DNA of 64,000 bases, taken from positions 62,001 through 126,000 of the forward strand of contig NZ_VRLV01000017.1 in the NCBI RefSeq assembly GCF_009760925.1, written 5' to 3'. How positions within the stretch are numbered: position 1 is the stretch's first letter; each line of letters starts with the position of its first letter. Below, piece by piece: positions 8,903 to 17,120 of the stretch. The stretch comes from Nonomuraea typhae. Lineage in GTDB: Bacteria; Actinomycetota; Actinomycetes; Streptosporangiales; Streptosporangiaceae. The notes under the pieces are model-generated. The model made no database searches and was not told the origin of the DNA. It worked only from the letters and a program-made list of their open reading frames with translations. The translations under genes were made by a program, and so were the position numbers.

Positions 8903-11113
8903 CTAGATCATGGACTTCTCCCGTTCGCGTATCCTGACCGGTTCCTCGTCGTGCTCGTTGCCCTCGATCGACAGGTTGGGCAGGAGCCGGTCCAGCCAGC
9001 GCGGGCACCACCAGTTGGCCCGGCCGAGCAGGACCATCGTCGCGGGCACCAGGAAGCCGCGGATGATCGTGGCGTCCACCGCGATCGCCACCGCCAGGCC
9101 CACGCCGAACGTCTTGACCAGCGGATCCGGGTAGGCGATGAAGGCCACGAAGACGGCCACCATGATCAGGGCGGCCGAGGTGATGACCCGGCCCGTGGAG
9201 CCCAGGCCCTCGGCGACCGCGCGGCGGTTGTCGCCGTGTTTCAGATACGCCTGCCGTACCGCGGTCAGGAGGAAGACCTCATAGTCCATCGACAGCCCGA
9301 AGAGCACCGCGAACAGCATCAGCGGCACATAACTCTCGATGGGCACGGTGAAGAACACGGTCTGCAGGTACGAGGCGTCGGCCGGCGGGTCCATGCCGAC
9401 CAGGCGGCTGCCCAGGCCGTAGGAGAAGACCAGCGCGAGCGCGCCGAACGCGGCGCCCAGCGAGACCAGGTTCATCAGCGCCGCCTTCAGCGCAATCACC
9501 GGGGCCCGGAAGGCCAGCAGCAGGAGCAGGGCGCTGAGCAGCACGACCACGCCGATGACCAGGGGCGTGCGGTCGGAGATGCGGCCGGCGGCGTCCGACA
9601 GCGCGGCCACCTCGCCGCCCACGTGCACGTCCACGCCGGGCCGGTCCAGCGCCCTGACCGCGGCCACGACGCCGGGGGCGCGCTCGTCGCTGGGCGCGTA
9701 GTCGGGGATGGCCTGGATCATCACCGACCGGCCGGAGTCGTTGAGCTTGGCCGGGGCCACGTGGGCGATGCCGGCCACGTCCTCGACGTCCTTGACCAGC
9801 GTCTTCACGATCGGGGCATCGGCCGAGGCGACCTTCTGGCCGAGTTCGGCCACGACGACCAGGGGGCCGTTGATGCCGGGGCCGAAGCCGGTGGCCATCA
9901 GCTCGTAGGCGCGCCGGGGCGCCGAGCCCTGGTCGCCGTAGCCGTCGTCGAGCGGGCCGAGCTTCAGCGCGAGCGCGGGCGCGGCCAGCGCGGCCAGCAC
10001 CAGGACGCTGGCCAGCAGGACGCTCCACGGCCGCCGCGCCACCCAGGCGCCGAGCCCGGCCCAGCCGGAACCCTCCTTGCGCCGGCCGAGGAAGGGCACC
10101 TTGAGCGCGTTGACCTTCTCGCCCAGGACGCCCAGCAGCGCCGGGACGAGCGTGATCGAGGTGAGGACGGCGAAGACCACGGAGATGCCGGTGATCCAGC
10201 CGAGGGTGCGCAGCAGCGGGAAACCGCCGAGCACCAGCGCGCTGAGCGCGACCATGACCGTGCCGCCGGCGAAGACGACCGCGCCGCCGGAGCTCGCCAC
10301 GGTCCGCCGTACCGACTCCAGGACCGGCACTCCGTCGGCCAGGAGTTTGCGATGGCGCGAGAGCAGGAACAGCGCGTAGTCGATGCCCACGCCGAGCCCG
10401 ATCATCGTGGCCATGATGCCCGCCTGCTTCGGGACGTCCACCACGTGCCCGAGCAGCCCGATCAGGCCGAGCCCAGCGGCCACGCTGACCAGCGCGGTGA
10501 AGATCGGGACGAGCGCGGCCACCAGCGTCCCGAACGCCAGCACGAGCACCAGCAGCGCGCAGACCACGCCGATGATCTCGCTGGGGCCGGTCTTGATCTC
10601 CTTGTCGGCCGGGGTCGAGCTGTCGGCCGGTACCACCTCGACGCCTTCGGCCCTGATCGGGTCGGCCGCCTTCGACAGCGCCTGCGTGGTCTCGGCGAGC
10701 TTGGCGTTGTCGTGCCCCTCCATCCGGACCGTGATCAGCCCGATCTGCAGGTTGGAGGCGATGCCGCCGCGCCGGTAGGGCGTCTCGGCCACCTCGACGT
10801 GCGGCATCTCCTCAAGCCGGTCGATGACCTTCTCGACCGCGCTCTTCCTGCGCTCGGTGACGAGCTGCCCGTCACCCGAGTACAGCACCAGCTGGACCGT
10901 GCCGCCCGGCGCGAACCCCGGGCCGAACCCGTCGCGCATCAGGTCGTGGGCGCGTTGCGCGTCCGTGCCCGGGATGCTCACGTCGTTGCTCACCGGCCGG
11001 CCGGACAGCATGCTGCCCGCCATGAGCCCCGCCGCCGCGATCACCCATAACGCCAGTACCAGCCGCCCGTGCCGCGCACACCAGCCACCCAGCAGACCCA
11101 GAAATCTCGCCAT
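8903..11113 (-). CDS. MMPL/RND-family membrane transporter (736 aa)
   Basis: Two similar halves, each with one N-terminal helix, a large extracytoplasmic loop and five more helices, about twelve in all. The proton-relay type motifs are visible as GLGVGIDYALFLLSRHR in the first half and FGLSMDYEVFLLTAVR in the second. MMPL proteins export lipids or hydrophobic compounds with proton-motive force. The gene is divergent from a TetR regulator, and the 16-bp palindrome at 11129-11144 sits 15 nt before its ATG, so substrate-inducible export under that TetR is likely. Cargo is not predictable. Confidence 0.92.
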   Translation of the reverse strand: MARFLGLLGGWCARHGRLVLALWVIAAAGLMAGSMLSGRPVSNDVSIPGTDAQRAHDLMRDGFGPGFAPGGTVQLVLYSGDGQLVTERRKSAVEKVIDRLEEMPHVEVAETPYRRGGIASNLQIGLITVRMEGHDNAKLAETTQALSKAADPIRAEGVEVVPADSSTPADKEIKTGPSEIIGVVCALLVLVLAFGTLVAALVPIFTALVSVAAGLGLIGLLGHVVDVPKQAGIMATMIGLGVGIDYALFLLSRHRKLLADGVPVLESVRRTVASSGGAVVFAGGTVMVALSALVLGGFPLLRTLGWITGISVVFAVLTSITLVPALLGVLGEKVNALKVPFLGRRKEGSGWAGLGAWVARRPWSVLLASVLVLAALAAPALALKLGPLDDGYGDQGSAPRRAYELMATGFGPGINGPLVVVAELGQKVASADAPIVKTLVKDVEDVAGIAHVAPAKLNDSGRSVMIQAIPDYAPSDERAPGVVAAVRALDRPGVDVHVGGEVAALSDAAGRISDRTPLVIGVVVLLSALLLLLAFRAPVIALKAALMNLVSLGAAFGALALVFSYGLGSRLVGMDPPADASYLQTVFFTVPIESYVPLMLFAVLFGLSMDYEVFLLTAVRQAYLKHGDNRRAVAEGLGSTGRVITSAALIMVAVFVAFIAYPDPLVKTFGVGLAVAIAVDATIIRGFLVPATMVLLGRANWWCPRWLDRLLPNLSIEGNEHDEEPVRIREREKSMI

Positions 11114-11128
11114 GATTTACGCCCGTCC

Positions 11129-11144
11129 TGTACGCTCGTACAGC
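11129..11144. promoter_or_regulatory. TetR-type operator between MMPL and TetR genes
   Basis: CTGTACGCTCGTACAG is a perfect 7-2-7 inverted repeat located 15 nt upstream of the MMPL start. Its place between a divergent exporter and TetR gene is the standard layout for a TetR operator. Confidence 0.7.
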
Positions 11145-11166
11145 CGCCTACGCTGCAGAGATTAAA

Positions 11167-11188
11167 CGGGAAATTTCCGGAAATCCCG
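11167..11188. promoter_or_regulatory. Nested palindrome upstream of the TetR gene
   Basis: An imperfect inverted repeat with arms CGGGAAAT and ATCCCG, containing the perfect 10-bp core TTTCCGGAAA. It lies 21 nt before the TetR start and could be a second binding site or promoter element; function is a guess. Confidence 0.35.
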
Positions 11189-11209
11189 TGTCGGCCGGGA
11201 AATGAGACG

Positions 11210-11728
11210 ATGACCACATTCGAGCACGGCAACGACACCAGGAGCCGAATCCTGGCCGCCGCCCAGCGCCTGTTCGCCGAGCGCGGCTACGCCGCAACCT
11301 CCCTGGCCGACATCGCGGCCGAGGTGGGCCTGACGAAGACCGCCGTCGCCTACCACTTCCACCCCAAGGACCGCCTGGCCTCCGAGCTCATGGCCCCCGC
11401 CGCCGACGACGTGTTCCGGCTGCTGGGCCGTACGCACGACTTCCTCCCGGCGCTGGTCGAGTGCGTGGTACGGCACCGCGCGGTGATCCGGCTCCTCATG
11501 GAGGACCTGGGGGCGGCCGACGACGCCCCGCCCGGCACCCCCGGCGAGGCCATCAGAACCTTCCGCGACGCGATCTACGAGCGCCTCGTCGGCCCCGAGC
11601 CCTCGGACCGGGACCGCATCCGGGGCTGGGCCATCCTGGGAGCCCTGCAGTGGGGCGTCGTCCACACCATGGACCTGCCGGAGCCTGCGGTCCGCGCCGA
11701 ACTCCTGCGCCTCGCCCGCGCCATCTAG
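11210..11728 (+). CDS. TetR-family transcriptional regulator (172 aa)
   Basis: N-terminal TetR helix-turn-helix: RSRILAAAQRLFAERGY, TSLADIAAEVGLTKTAVAYHF, a near-canonical match. The C-terminal ligand domain is short. I chose ATG 11210 because the HTH begins about 12 residues later as usual; upstream sequence in frame contains the palindromes. Divergent from the MMPL exporter, which it likely represses together with itself through CTGTACG-type arms. Its stop overlaps the convergent phosphotransferase by four bases. Confidence 0.9.
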   Translation: MTTFEHGNDTRSRILAAAQRLFAERGYAATSLADIAAEVGLTKTAVAYHFHPKDRLASELMAPAADDVFRLLGRTHDFLPALVECVVRHRAVIRLLMEDLGAADDAPPGTPGEAIRTFRDAIYERLVGPEPSDRDRIRGWAILGALQWGVVHTMDLPEPAVRAELLRLARAI

Positions 11729-12594
11729 CCCGGGCGGCCCGCACGCCAGGTGTCGAGGGCGGCGCGGGCACGCGGCATGTCCCCGGGGAAGCGGGTGGCC
11801 TTGGCCAGCATCCACAAGACGACCTGAAACCGGCGCGCCGCCACGAACGGGCCCAGCTCGTCCGGGTCGGCGCCGTAGGCGAGCACCGCCTTCCTGCCGT
11901 CGAGCCGGGAGGTGCCCAGGAGAACGGCCAGGTCCCAGGCGACCGGGGCGGCGTGGGTCTCCTCGAAGTCGTTCCAGAGCGGGCCGCCCGCGGTCATGAG
12001 CAGGTTGCCCGGATGGGCGTCGCCGTGAACCGCCTGGAGGGGGCCCGCGAGCGTCAGGCCGTCGCGGGCGGCGCGCAGTTCGGCCAGCTCGTCCGGACTC
12101 AGGACCGCGGCCAGGGCGTCGAGCAGGCAGGCGGTCTCTTCCAGCACCGGGGTCAGGACCGGGAGGTCGCCGGGGAAACCGCGGAGCGCCGCGTGCAGCT
12201 CGGCCAGGGCGCGGCCCATGCCGGCCGAGGTGAGGCGGCGCCGCGGGTCGTGGCCGACGTGCCGCCAGAACGTGATCGGGACGCCGTCGCGGACGACCGG
12301 GCCCGGCGGGAGCAGGTCGCTGGGCGGGACCACGGGGAAGCCGAGGCCGTCCAGGTAGGAGACGACCACCACCTCGCGGGCCATCGCCTCGGCGGGACGC
12401 GGCCGGCCCAGGGACACGACGGCCGGGACCCTGGCCACGATAGGGGCGGGGTGCATGTGGATGCGCAGGTTGTAGGAGTCGTTGAGGATCACCGGGTCCG
12501 TGACCGCGATCCCGTGGTCACGGGCGACGGCGACAGCGGCGGCCACGGCCTGCGCGGAATCGAACACACCGCCATTGTGGCTTCCGCCGATCAT
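11725..12594 (-). CDS. Aminoglycoside phosphotransferase (APH)-fold protein (289 aa)
   Basis: Small-molecule kinase of the APH/choline kinase fold. The catalytic loop HGDAHPGNLL and the metal-binding NDFEE segment are intact; the N-terminal ATP lobe is short, with no clear glycine loop. Such proteins phosphorylate antibiotics, choline or sugars, and most environmental members are not resistance enzymes. Its ATG overlaps the TGA of the upstream HTH regulator (ATGA), so the two are made together, which suggests the regulator controls its own operon with this kinase. Substrate unknown. Confidence 0.8.
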   Translation of the reverse strand: MIGGSHNGGVFDSAQAVAAAVAVARDHGIAVTDPVILNDSYNLRIHMHPAPIVARVPAVVSLGRPRPAEAMAREVVVVSYLDGLGFPVVPPSDLLPPGPVVRDGVPITFWRHVGHDPRRRLTSAGMGRALAELHAALRGFPGDLPVLTPVLEETACLLDALAAVLSPDELAELRAARDGLTLAGPLQAVHGDAHPGNLLMTAGGPLWNDFEETHAAPVAWDLAVLLGTSRLDGRKAVLAYGADPDELGPFVAARRFQVVLWMLAKATRFPGDMPRARAALDTWRAGRPG

Positions 12595-13295
12595 GCCAGG
12601 AGAGTGCGCCAGCGGTCGGCCGACTCCATGATGTCCAGGCTGACGCGTTCCAGGAACGCCGCCGTCTTGGCCAGTCGCTGTCCCACGGGGCTGTGGAGCC
12701 CGTAGGTCTCGGCCGCCGCCATCGTGGCCCGCGCGGTCTCGAGGGTCTGCCGCTCGCTGGTCATGATCGCGTGGTACCAGGCGTCGTCGTCGATCACGTA
12801 GACGTCGCGACGGCGCCGCTGGTCGCGTTCGCGCCGGATGAATCCGAGCTGGACCAGGTAGTTCACGGCCACGGAGACGGAGGCCGGGCTGACCTTGAGC
12901 CTGCGGGCCAGCTCGGCCGCGGTGCGCTTGCCGTCCTCGGACAGCGCCAGGTCGTGGTGCACGCGCGCGGCTGTTCTCGGCATCCCGGCTTTGACCGCCA
13001 TCTCGAGGATCTCCTGTTCCAGCGCGGCGACCGGCGGCATGGCCGCGGGCGGGGGTGCCGGGGTGCCGCGCCGGGCCCGCTGGATCGTCGCCTGGTGCGC
13101 CTGCTGGGCCTGGTAGCCGGCGGGGCCGCCGTTGCGGCTGATCTCCCGGGTGATCGTCGAGGTCGGCCGGTCGAGCCGCCTGGCGATCTCTCCATAGGAG
13201 AGTTTGTCGGCGAGCCCGGCCGCGATGCGCTCGCGGTCCTGCTGGGTCAGTCGTCCTCCTGGCATGTCGCCAGTATTGTCTTCGCCATCATCCAT
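12591..13295 (-). CDS. HTH_38-plus-MarR-like two-HTH transcriptional regulator (234 aa)
   Basis: Two DNA-binding units in one chain. Residues about 15-65 (LTQQDRERIAAGLADKLSYG, EIARRLDRPTSTITREI) match the HTH_38 domain found at the start of IS30-type transposases. After a proline linker, residues about 115-180 match a MarR/GbsR winged helix (TAAELARRLKVSPASVSVAV, RRERDQRRRRDVYV). There is no transposase catalytic domain, so this is a regulator. It overlaps the APH-like gene by four bases and is divergent from the serine hydrolase at 13447. The start could also be the ATG ten codons later. Confidence 0.75.
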   Translation of the reverse strand: MDDGEDNTGDMPGGRLTQQDRERIAAGLADKLSYGEIARRLDRPTSTITREISRNGGPAGYQAQQAHQATIQRARRGTPAPPPAAMPPVAALEQEILEMAVKAGMPRTAARVHHDLALSEDGKRTAAELARRLKVSPASVSVAVNYLVQLGFIRRERDQRRRRDVYVIDDDAWYHAIMTSERQTLETARATMAAAETYGLHSPVGQRLAKTAAFLERVSLDIMESADRWRTLLA

Positions 13296-13373
13296 TGCAA
13301 CACACTCTTGCGTTCGCCCTCAGCGTCATTGCTCCAATTTGGGCATTCTACCTGCATATACGCATTCTCATGA

Positions 13374-13402
13374 TTGACAGTATGTCGAATGCAACATAGC
13401 TT
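13374..13402 (+). promoter_or_regulatory. Predicted promoter of the serine hydrolase gene
   Basis: TTGACA at 13374-13379, a 17-base spacer, then TAGCTT at 13397-13402, giving a leader of about 38 nt. The spacer holds TATGT...ACATA, a 5-bp-arm inverted repeat that could bind the divergent MarR-like regulator; that last point is a guess. Confidence 0.5.
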
Positions 13403-13446
13403 TCGAGTCACACAAAACACGTACTATCGCGAAACGAGGATCCATC

Positions 13447-14637
13447 ATGAGTGCAGCCACGGCGCTGGCGACCGCGCTGCTGGCCGGGGCGGTCGTGCCC
13501 GGCCTGGCCATCACGGACGGCAGGGCCGCCGCCGGACAGGACCGCCCGGAACTGCAGCAGGCCATCCAGGCGATCGTCGATGCCGGCTTCCTCGGCGTGC
13601 AGGCGCGCGTGAACGACGAGCGGGGCGAGTGGGCCGGCAGCGCCGGGCAGCGCAAGCTCGGCTCGGCCGCGAAGCCGCCCGCGAACGGGCATTTCCGGAT
13701 CGGCAGCAGCACCAAGCCCTTCGTCGCGACCCTGGTGCTGCAACTGGTGGCCAAGGGCAAGCTCAAGCTGGACGGCCCGGTGGCCGACCACCTGCCCGAG
13801 TTCAAGCTGGACCGGAACATCACGGTGCGGATGCTGCTGCAGCACACCAGCGGGCTGTACAACTACACCGGCGAGTTCCGCCCCGACGGGTCGGTCGAGC
13901 CGGGCATCCCCGCGACGGGCAAGGAGTGGGCGGACGTCCGCTTCAAGACCTATCGGCCGGAGGAACTGGTGCGCTTCGGATTGTCCAAGGGGCCGCGGTT
14001 CGCGCCGGGCGAGAAGTGGAGCTACTCCAACACCGCCTACACCCTGGCCCAGCTACTGATCGAGAAGGTCACCGGCCACTCGATGGCCGACGAGATGCGG
14101 CTGCGGATCCTGGGTCCGCTCAAGCTGCAGGACACGCTGCTGCCGGGCGCCTCGCCGGAGCTCCCCCGCCCGCATCCCCATGGCTACTTCCGCTACGAAG
14201 ACGACGGCCAGTGGAAGGTGATCGACGTCACCCGCCAGAACCCCTCCATGACGGCCGCCGCCGGTGACATGATCTCGACGACCCGGGATCTCCACACGTT
14301 CTTCTCCGCGCTGAACGGCGGCAAGCTCCTGCCGCCCAAGCTGCTGGCCGAGATGCGCAAGCCGCACCCCAAGAGCTACGGCCCCTTCGGCGGCTACGGC
14401 CTCGGGACCTACGTGCAGAACCTGGGCCCGGACTGCGGCACCGTCCTGCATCACAACGGCAGCACCGCGGGGGGCTACGTGTCGGTGATGTACAGCACGC
14501 CCGACGGCAAGAAGACCCTGACCGCCTCGATCACGTACGGCGAGGCCGCACCCGACCTGGCACAGGCGTTCCCGAAGGCGCGGGACAACCTTCTCGCGCA
14601 GGTGTTCTGCGGCGGGCAGGCCAAGCCGGCCCCATAG
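13447..14637 (+). CDS. Secreted serine hydrolase, beta-lactamase/DD-peptidase fold (396 aa)
   Basis: An N-terminal hydrophobic signal (about residues 3-22, ending near ITDGRAAA) exports the protein. The class C beta-lactamase/D-Ala-D-Ala carboxypeptidase motifs are present: SSTK (nucleophile S87, K90), YSN at 193-195 and a late HHNGSTAGG segment in place of the KTG box. Likely a DD-peptidase or esterase acting on cell-wall or ester substrates. GAGGA lies six bases before the ATG. Divergent from the HTH_38/MarR regulator. True beta-lactamase activity cannot be claimed from sequence. Confidence 0.85.
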   Translation: MSAATALATALLAGAVVPGLAITDGRAAAGQDRPELQQAIQAIVDAGFLGVQARVNDERGEWAGSAGQRKLGSAAKPPANGHFRIGSSTKPFVATLVLQLVAKGKLKLDGPVADHLPEFKLDRNITVRMLLQHTSGLYNYTGEFRPDGSVEPGIPATGKEWADVRFKTYRPEELVRFGLSKGPRFAPGEKWSYSNTAYTLAQLLIEKVTGHSMADEMRLRILGPLKLQDTLLPGASPELPRPHPHGYFRYEDDGQWKVIDVTRQNPSMTAAAGDMISTTRDLHTFFSALNGGKLLPPKLLAEMRKPHPKSYGPFGGYGLGTYVQNLGPDCGTVLHHNGSTAGGYVSVMYSTPDGKKTLTASITYGEAAPDLAQAFPKARDNLLAQVFCGGQAKPAP

Positions 14638-14673
14638 CCGGCCCGCCCGTTGGCGCGGCCGTGCTTGTCGCCG

Positions 14674-15765
14674 CTAGTCGAACGTGATGACCGTCCGGGC
14701 GACCGTGCCCTCGCGGACGTGGTCCACGGCCTCGTTGACGCGGTCCAAGGGCAGGCGTTCGGTGATCAGGCCGGTCAGGTCGAGGCGGCCCTGCTGGGCC
14801 AGGGCGGCGAGCATGGGCAGGTCGCGGTGCGGGGCGCTGTCGCCGCCCTGGGTGCCCATGAGGCGGCGGGAGGCGAACAGCAGGGCGGGGTCGATCTCGG
14901 CGGGCCGGCCTTGGGGCGGGCTGCCCACCATCACCGTGGTTCCGCCGGGCTGGGTGGCGGCGAAGGCGGTGGCCAGCACGCCCGGGACGCCGGTGGCGTC
15001 GAAGGCGTACTCCACCCCGCCCCTCACTATCTCGGCCACCTGGGCGGGCAGGTCCGCGGGGACCAGGGTGTGGGTGGCGCCGAAGCGTGCGGCCAGGTCG
15101 AGCTTCTGTTCGGCGACGTCGGCGGCGATGATCGTGGTGGCGCCGGCCAGGACGGCGCCCTGGACGACGTTGAGGCCGACGCCGCCGCAGCCGACGACCA
15201 GGACGGAGGCGCCGTGCCGTACCTCCGCCACGTTGAGGACGGCGCCCACGCCGGTGATGACGCCGCACGCGAGCAGGGACATCGCGTCGAAGGGCGCCTC
15301 CTTGGAGATCTTGACGCAGGCGGTCTCGCGGACCACCGCGTACTCGGCGAAGGAGCCGATGCCGATGAAGCGGCGGGTTTCGACGCCGTCCAGGTGCACG
15401 CGGGGGCGGCCGCCCATGATGGTGTGCAGGCGTTCCGGGCCCGAGCACAGGTGGAAGCGGCCGGCTCCGCAGAAGGCGCACCTGCCGCATGGGCCGCTCA
15501 TCGAGATGATCACGTGGTCGCCGGGGCGGACCGCGCTCACCCCGGCGCCGACGCTTTCCACGATTCCGGCGCTCTCGTGGCCGAGGATGTACGGCAGGCG
15601 GGTGACGACCGGGCTCTTGCCGTCGATGGCCTTGAGGTCGGAGCCGCACACGCCCGAGGCCCTCACCTGAACCCTGACCTCGCCGGGCCCGGGGTCGGAG
15701 ATCTCGGCCTCGCGGATCTCCATGGGCTTGCCGTACTCGGTGAGGATGGCCGCGCGCATCAGCAT
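14674..15765 (-). CDS. Zinc-dependent medium-chain alcohol dehydrogenase (363 aa)
   Basis: MDR-family dehydrogenase. Catalytic zinc ligands C40 and H63-E64 (GHESAG), the four-cysteine structural zinc lobe CGRCAFCGAGRFHLC, and NAD motif VVGCGGVGLN are all visible. It oxidises or reduces an alcohol/aldehyde with NAD(P). I chose ATG 15765; ATG 15759 is equally possible and neither has a strong ribosome site. Transcribed leftward from a divergent promoter that carries two copies of the 16-bp operator, opposite the ABC importer operon, so it probably acts in the same catabolic pathway. Confidence 0.88.
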   Translation of the reverse strand: MLMRAAILTEYGKPMEIREAEISDPGPGEVRVQVRASGVCGSDLKAIDGKSPVVTRLPYILGHESAGIVESVGAGVSAVRPGDHVIISMSGPCGRCAFCGAGRFHLCSGPERLHTIMGGRPRVHLDGVETRRFIGIGSFAEYAVVRETACVKISKEAPFDAMSLLACGVITGVGAVLNVAEVRHGASVLVVGCGGVGLNVVQGAVLAGATTIIAADVAEQKLDLAARFGATHTLVPADLPAQVAEIVRGGVEYAFDATGVPGVLATAFAATQPGGTTVMVGSPPQGRPAEIDPALLFASRRLMGTQGGDSAPHRDLPMLAALAQQGRLDLTGLITERLPLDRVNEAVDHVREGTVARTVITFD

Positions 15766-15777
15766 GCGCACACGGTA

Positions 15778-15793
15778 GCAAGCAAATGCTTGG
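15778..15793. promoter_or_regulatory. 16-bp operator, copy 2
   Basis: GCAAGCAAATGCTTGG, one mismatch from CCAAGC-N4-GCTTGG. It ends 12 nt upstream of the alcohol dehydrogenase ATG and pairs with copy 3 in the same divergent promoter region. Confidence 0.75.
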
Positions 15794-15837
15794 TTGAACA
15801 TTGACGAGCACCAAACCGCTGCTTACTCTGACCGAAA

Positions 15838-15853
15838 CCAAGCGAGCGCTAGG
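15838..15853. promoter_or_regulatory. 16-bp operator, copy 3
   Basis: CCAAGCGAGCGCTAGG, one mismatch from the consensus, 16 nt upstream of the substrate-binding protein start. With copy 2 it gives each divergent unit its own site, 60 bp centre to centre. Confidence 0.75.
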
Positions 15854-15869
15854 CCAAAGTGGAGCGATG

Positions 15870-17120
15870 ATGGCCATGTTGCGACGGGAACTCGGGATCA
15901 TGGCGGCGGTTCTGGTGGCGCTCGCGGGATGCGCGGCCCAGCAGAAGGCATCCGGTACGGCCGGCGGCGCCGTACCAGGCGTGACGGAGACGAGCATCAA
16001 GGTCGGCGGCGTGCTGACCAAGACCAGCGCCAGCGGATACTCGACCAAGGACGCCGAGATCGGCGCCAGGGCGCGCTTCGAGCGGGCCAACGCGGCGGGC
16101 GGCGTCCACGGCCGGACGATCGAGTTCGCCGGCGCCGAGGACGACGGCCAGGACGCCGCCAAGGGCGACGCGGCCGCCAAGAAGCTCGTGCAGAAGGACC
16201 AGGTCTTCGCCGTGCTCCCGGTGCACGCGCCCAACTTCGGCGGCGCGGCCTTCCTGGAGCAGCAGGGCGTCCCCTGGTACGGCTGGGCCACCGGGCCCCA
16301 GTGGTGCGGCACCAAGACCGGCTTCGGCTACAACGGCTGCCTGGCGCCCAAGCCGGGCTCCGGCTCGCAGACCTGGTGGGGGCGGCAGATGGCCGACCTG
16401 CTCGGCGGCGCCCAGGGCAAGACCGTCTACGTGCAGACCTCCGACTCCAGCGGCAGCAAGTACGGCGGCACGACCATCTCCCAGTCGTTCGAGGCGGCCG
16501 GGTTCACCCTCGTGGGGCTCAACTCGGCGCTGCCGGCGGCTGCCCCGCCCCCCGACTGGCTGCCGTACGTGAACAAGATCATGACGTCCAACGGCGGCAG
16601 GGCGCCGGACATCGTGGTCTCGATCATCGCCGGGACCAAGTTCAACGTCGGCCTCTACACCGCGCTGAAGAAGGCCGGCTACAAGGGCGTGCTCAGTGAC
16701 GCCACCAGCTACGACGTGGCCATCCTCAAGGACCCGGCCACCGCCGCGGCGATGGAGGGCGTGGTCGCGGCGCCGATGTTCGAGCCCTTCGAGTCGTCGG
16801 CTCCGGAGGTCTCCCAGTTGCGGGCCGACGTCGAGAAGGTCGCCCCCGGCACGCCGCTCACCCAGCATCTGGCCATCGGCTACTGGTCGGCCGACATCTT
16901 CCTCGACATGATCACCAAGGCCGGGAAGGACCTCACCCGGCAGAAGGTGCTCGACGTGGGCAACGGCTCCTACACCTATGAGAACGCCGGGTTCGGCAGG
17001 GTTCGCTACCCCAAGGACCACAACGAGCCGAACGGCTGCGGCGCGCTGGTCAAGCTGGAGGGCGGCGCCTTCCAGGTGGCCAAGAACATGAAGTGCTTCG
17101 ACAACGTGCCGCTGAAATGA
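15870..17120 (+). CDS. ABC importer substrate-binding lipoprotein, branched-chain type (416 aa)
   Basis: A lipoprotein signal with lipobox LAGC (Cys at residue 21 from the ATG at 15870) is followed by a type I periplasmic-binding fold like LivJ/LivK (Peripla_BP_6): VTETSIKVGGVLTKT, then ANAAGGVHGRTIEF. This class binds amino acids, amides, aromatic acids or other carboxylates. Three ATGs cluster at 15867, 15870 and 15876; GGAG spacing favours 15870. The stop overlaps the next start as ATGA. First gene of the importer operon under operator copy 3, so the ligand is probably the regulon substrate. Confidence 0.9.
   Translation: MAMLRRELGIMAAVLVALAGCAAQQKASGTAGGAVPGVTETSIKVGGVLTKTSASGYSTKDAEIGARARFERANAAGGVHGRTIEFAGAEDDGQDAAKGDAAAKKLVQKDQVFAVLPVHAPNFGGAAFLEQQGVPWYGWATGPQWCGTKTGFGYNGCLAPKPGSGSQTWWGRQMADLLGGAQGKTVYVQTSDSSGSKYGGTTISQSFEAAGFTLVGLNSALPAAAPPPDWLPYVNKIMTSNGGRAPDIVVSIIAGTKFNVGLYTALKKAGYKGVLSDATSYDVAILKDPATAAAMEGVVAAPMFEPFESSAPEVSQLRADVEKVAPGTPLTQHLAIGYWSADIFLDMITKAGKDLTRQKVLDVGNGSYTYENAGFGRVRYPKDHNEPNGCGALVKLEGGAFQVAKNMKCFDNVPLK

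Noticed and set aside
11725..12594. Antibiotic resistance gene (aminoglycoside phosphotransferase)
   Set aside because: The fold and catalytic loop match, but nothing points to an aminoglycoside substrate; left as APH-fold kinase.
12591..13295. IS30 transposase fragment
   Set aside because: Only the HTH_38 domain matches; the rest is a MarR winged helix and no catalytic DDE region, terminal repeats or target duplication is visible.
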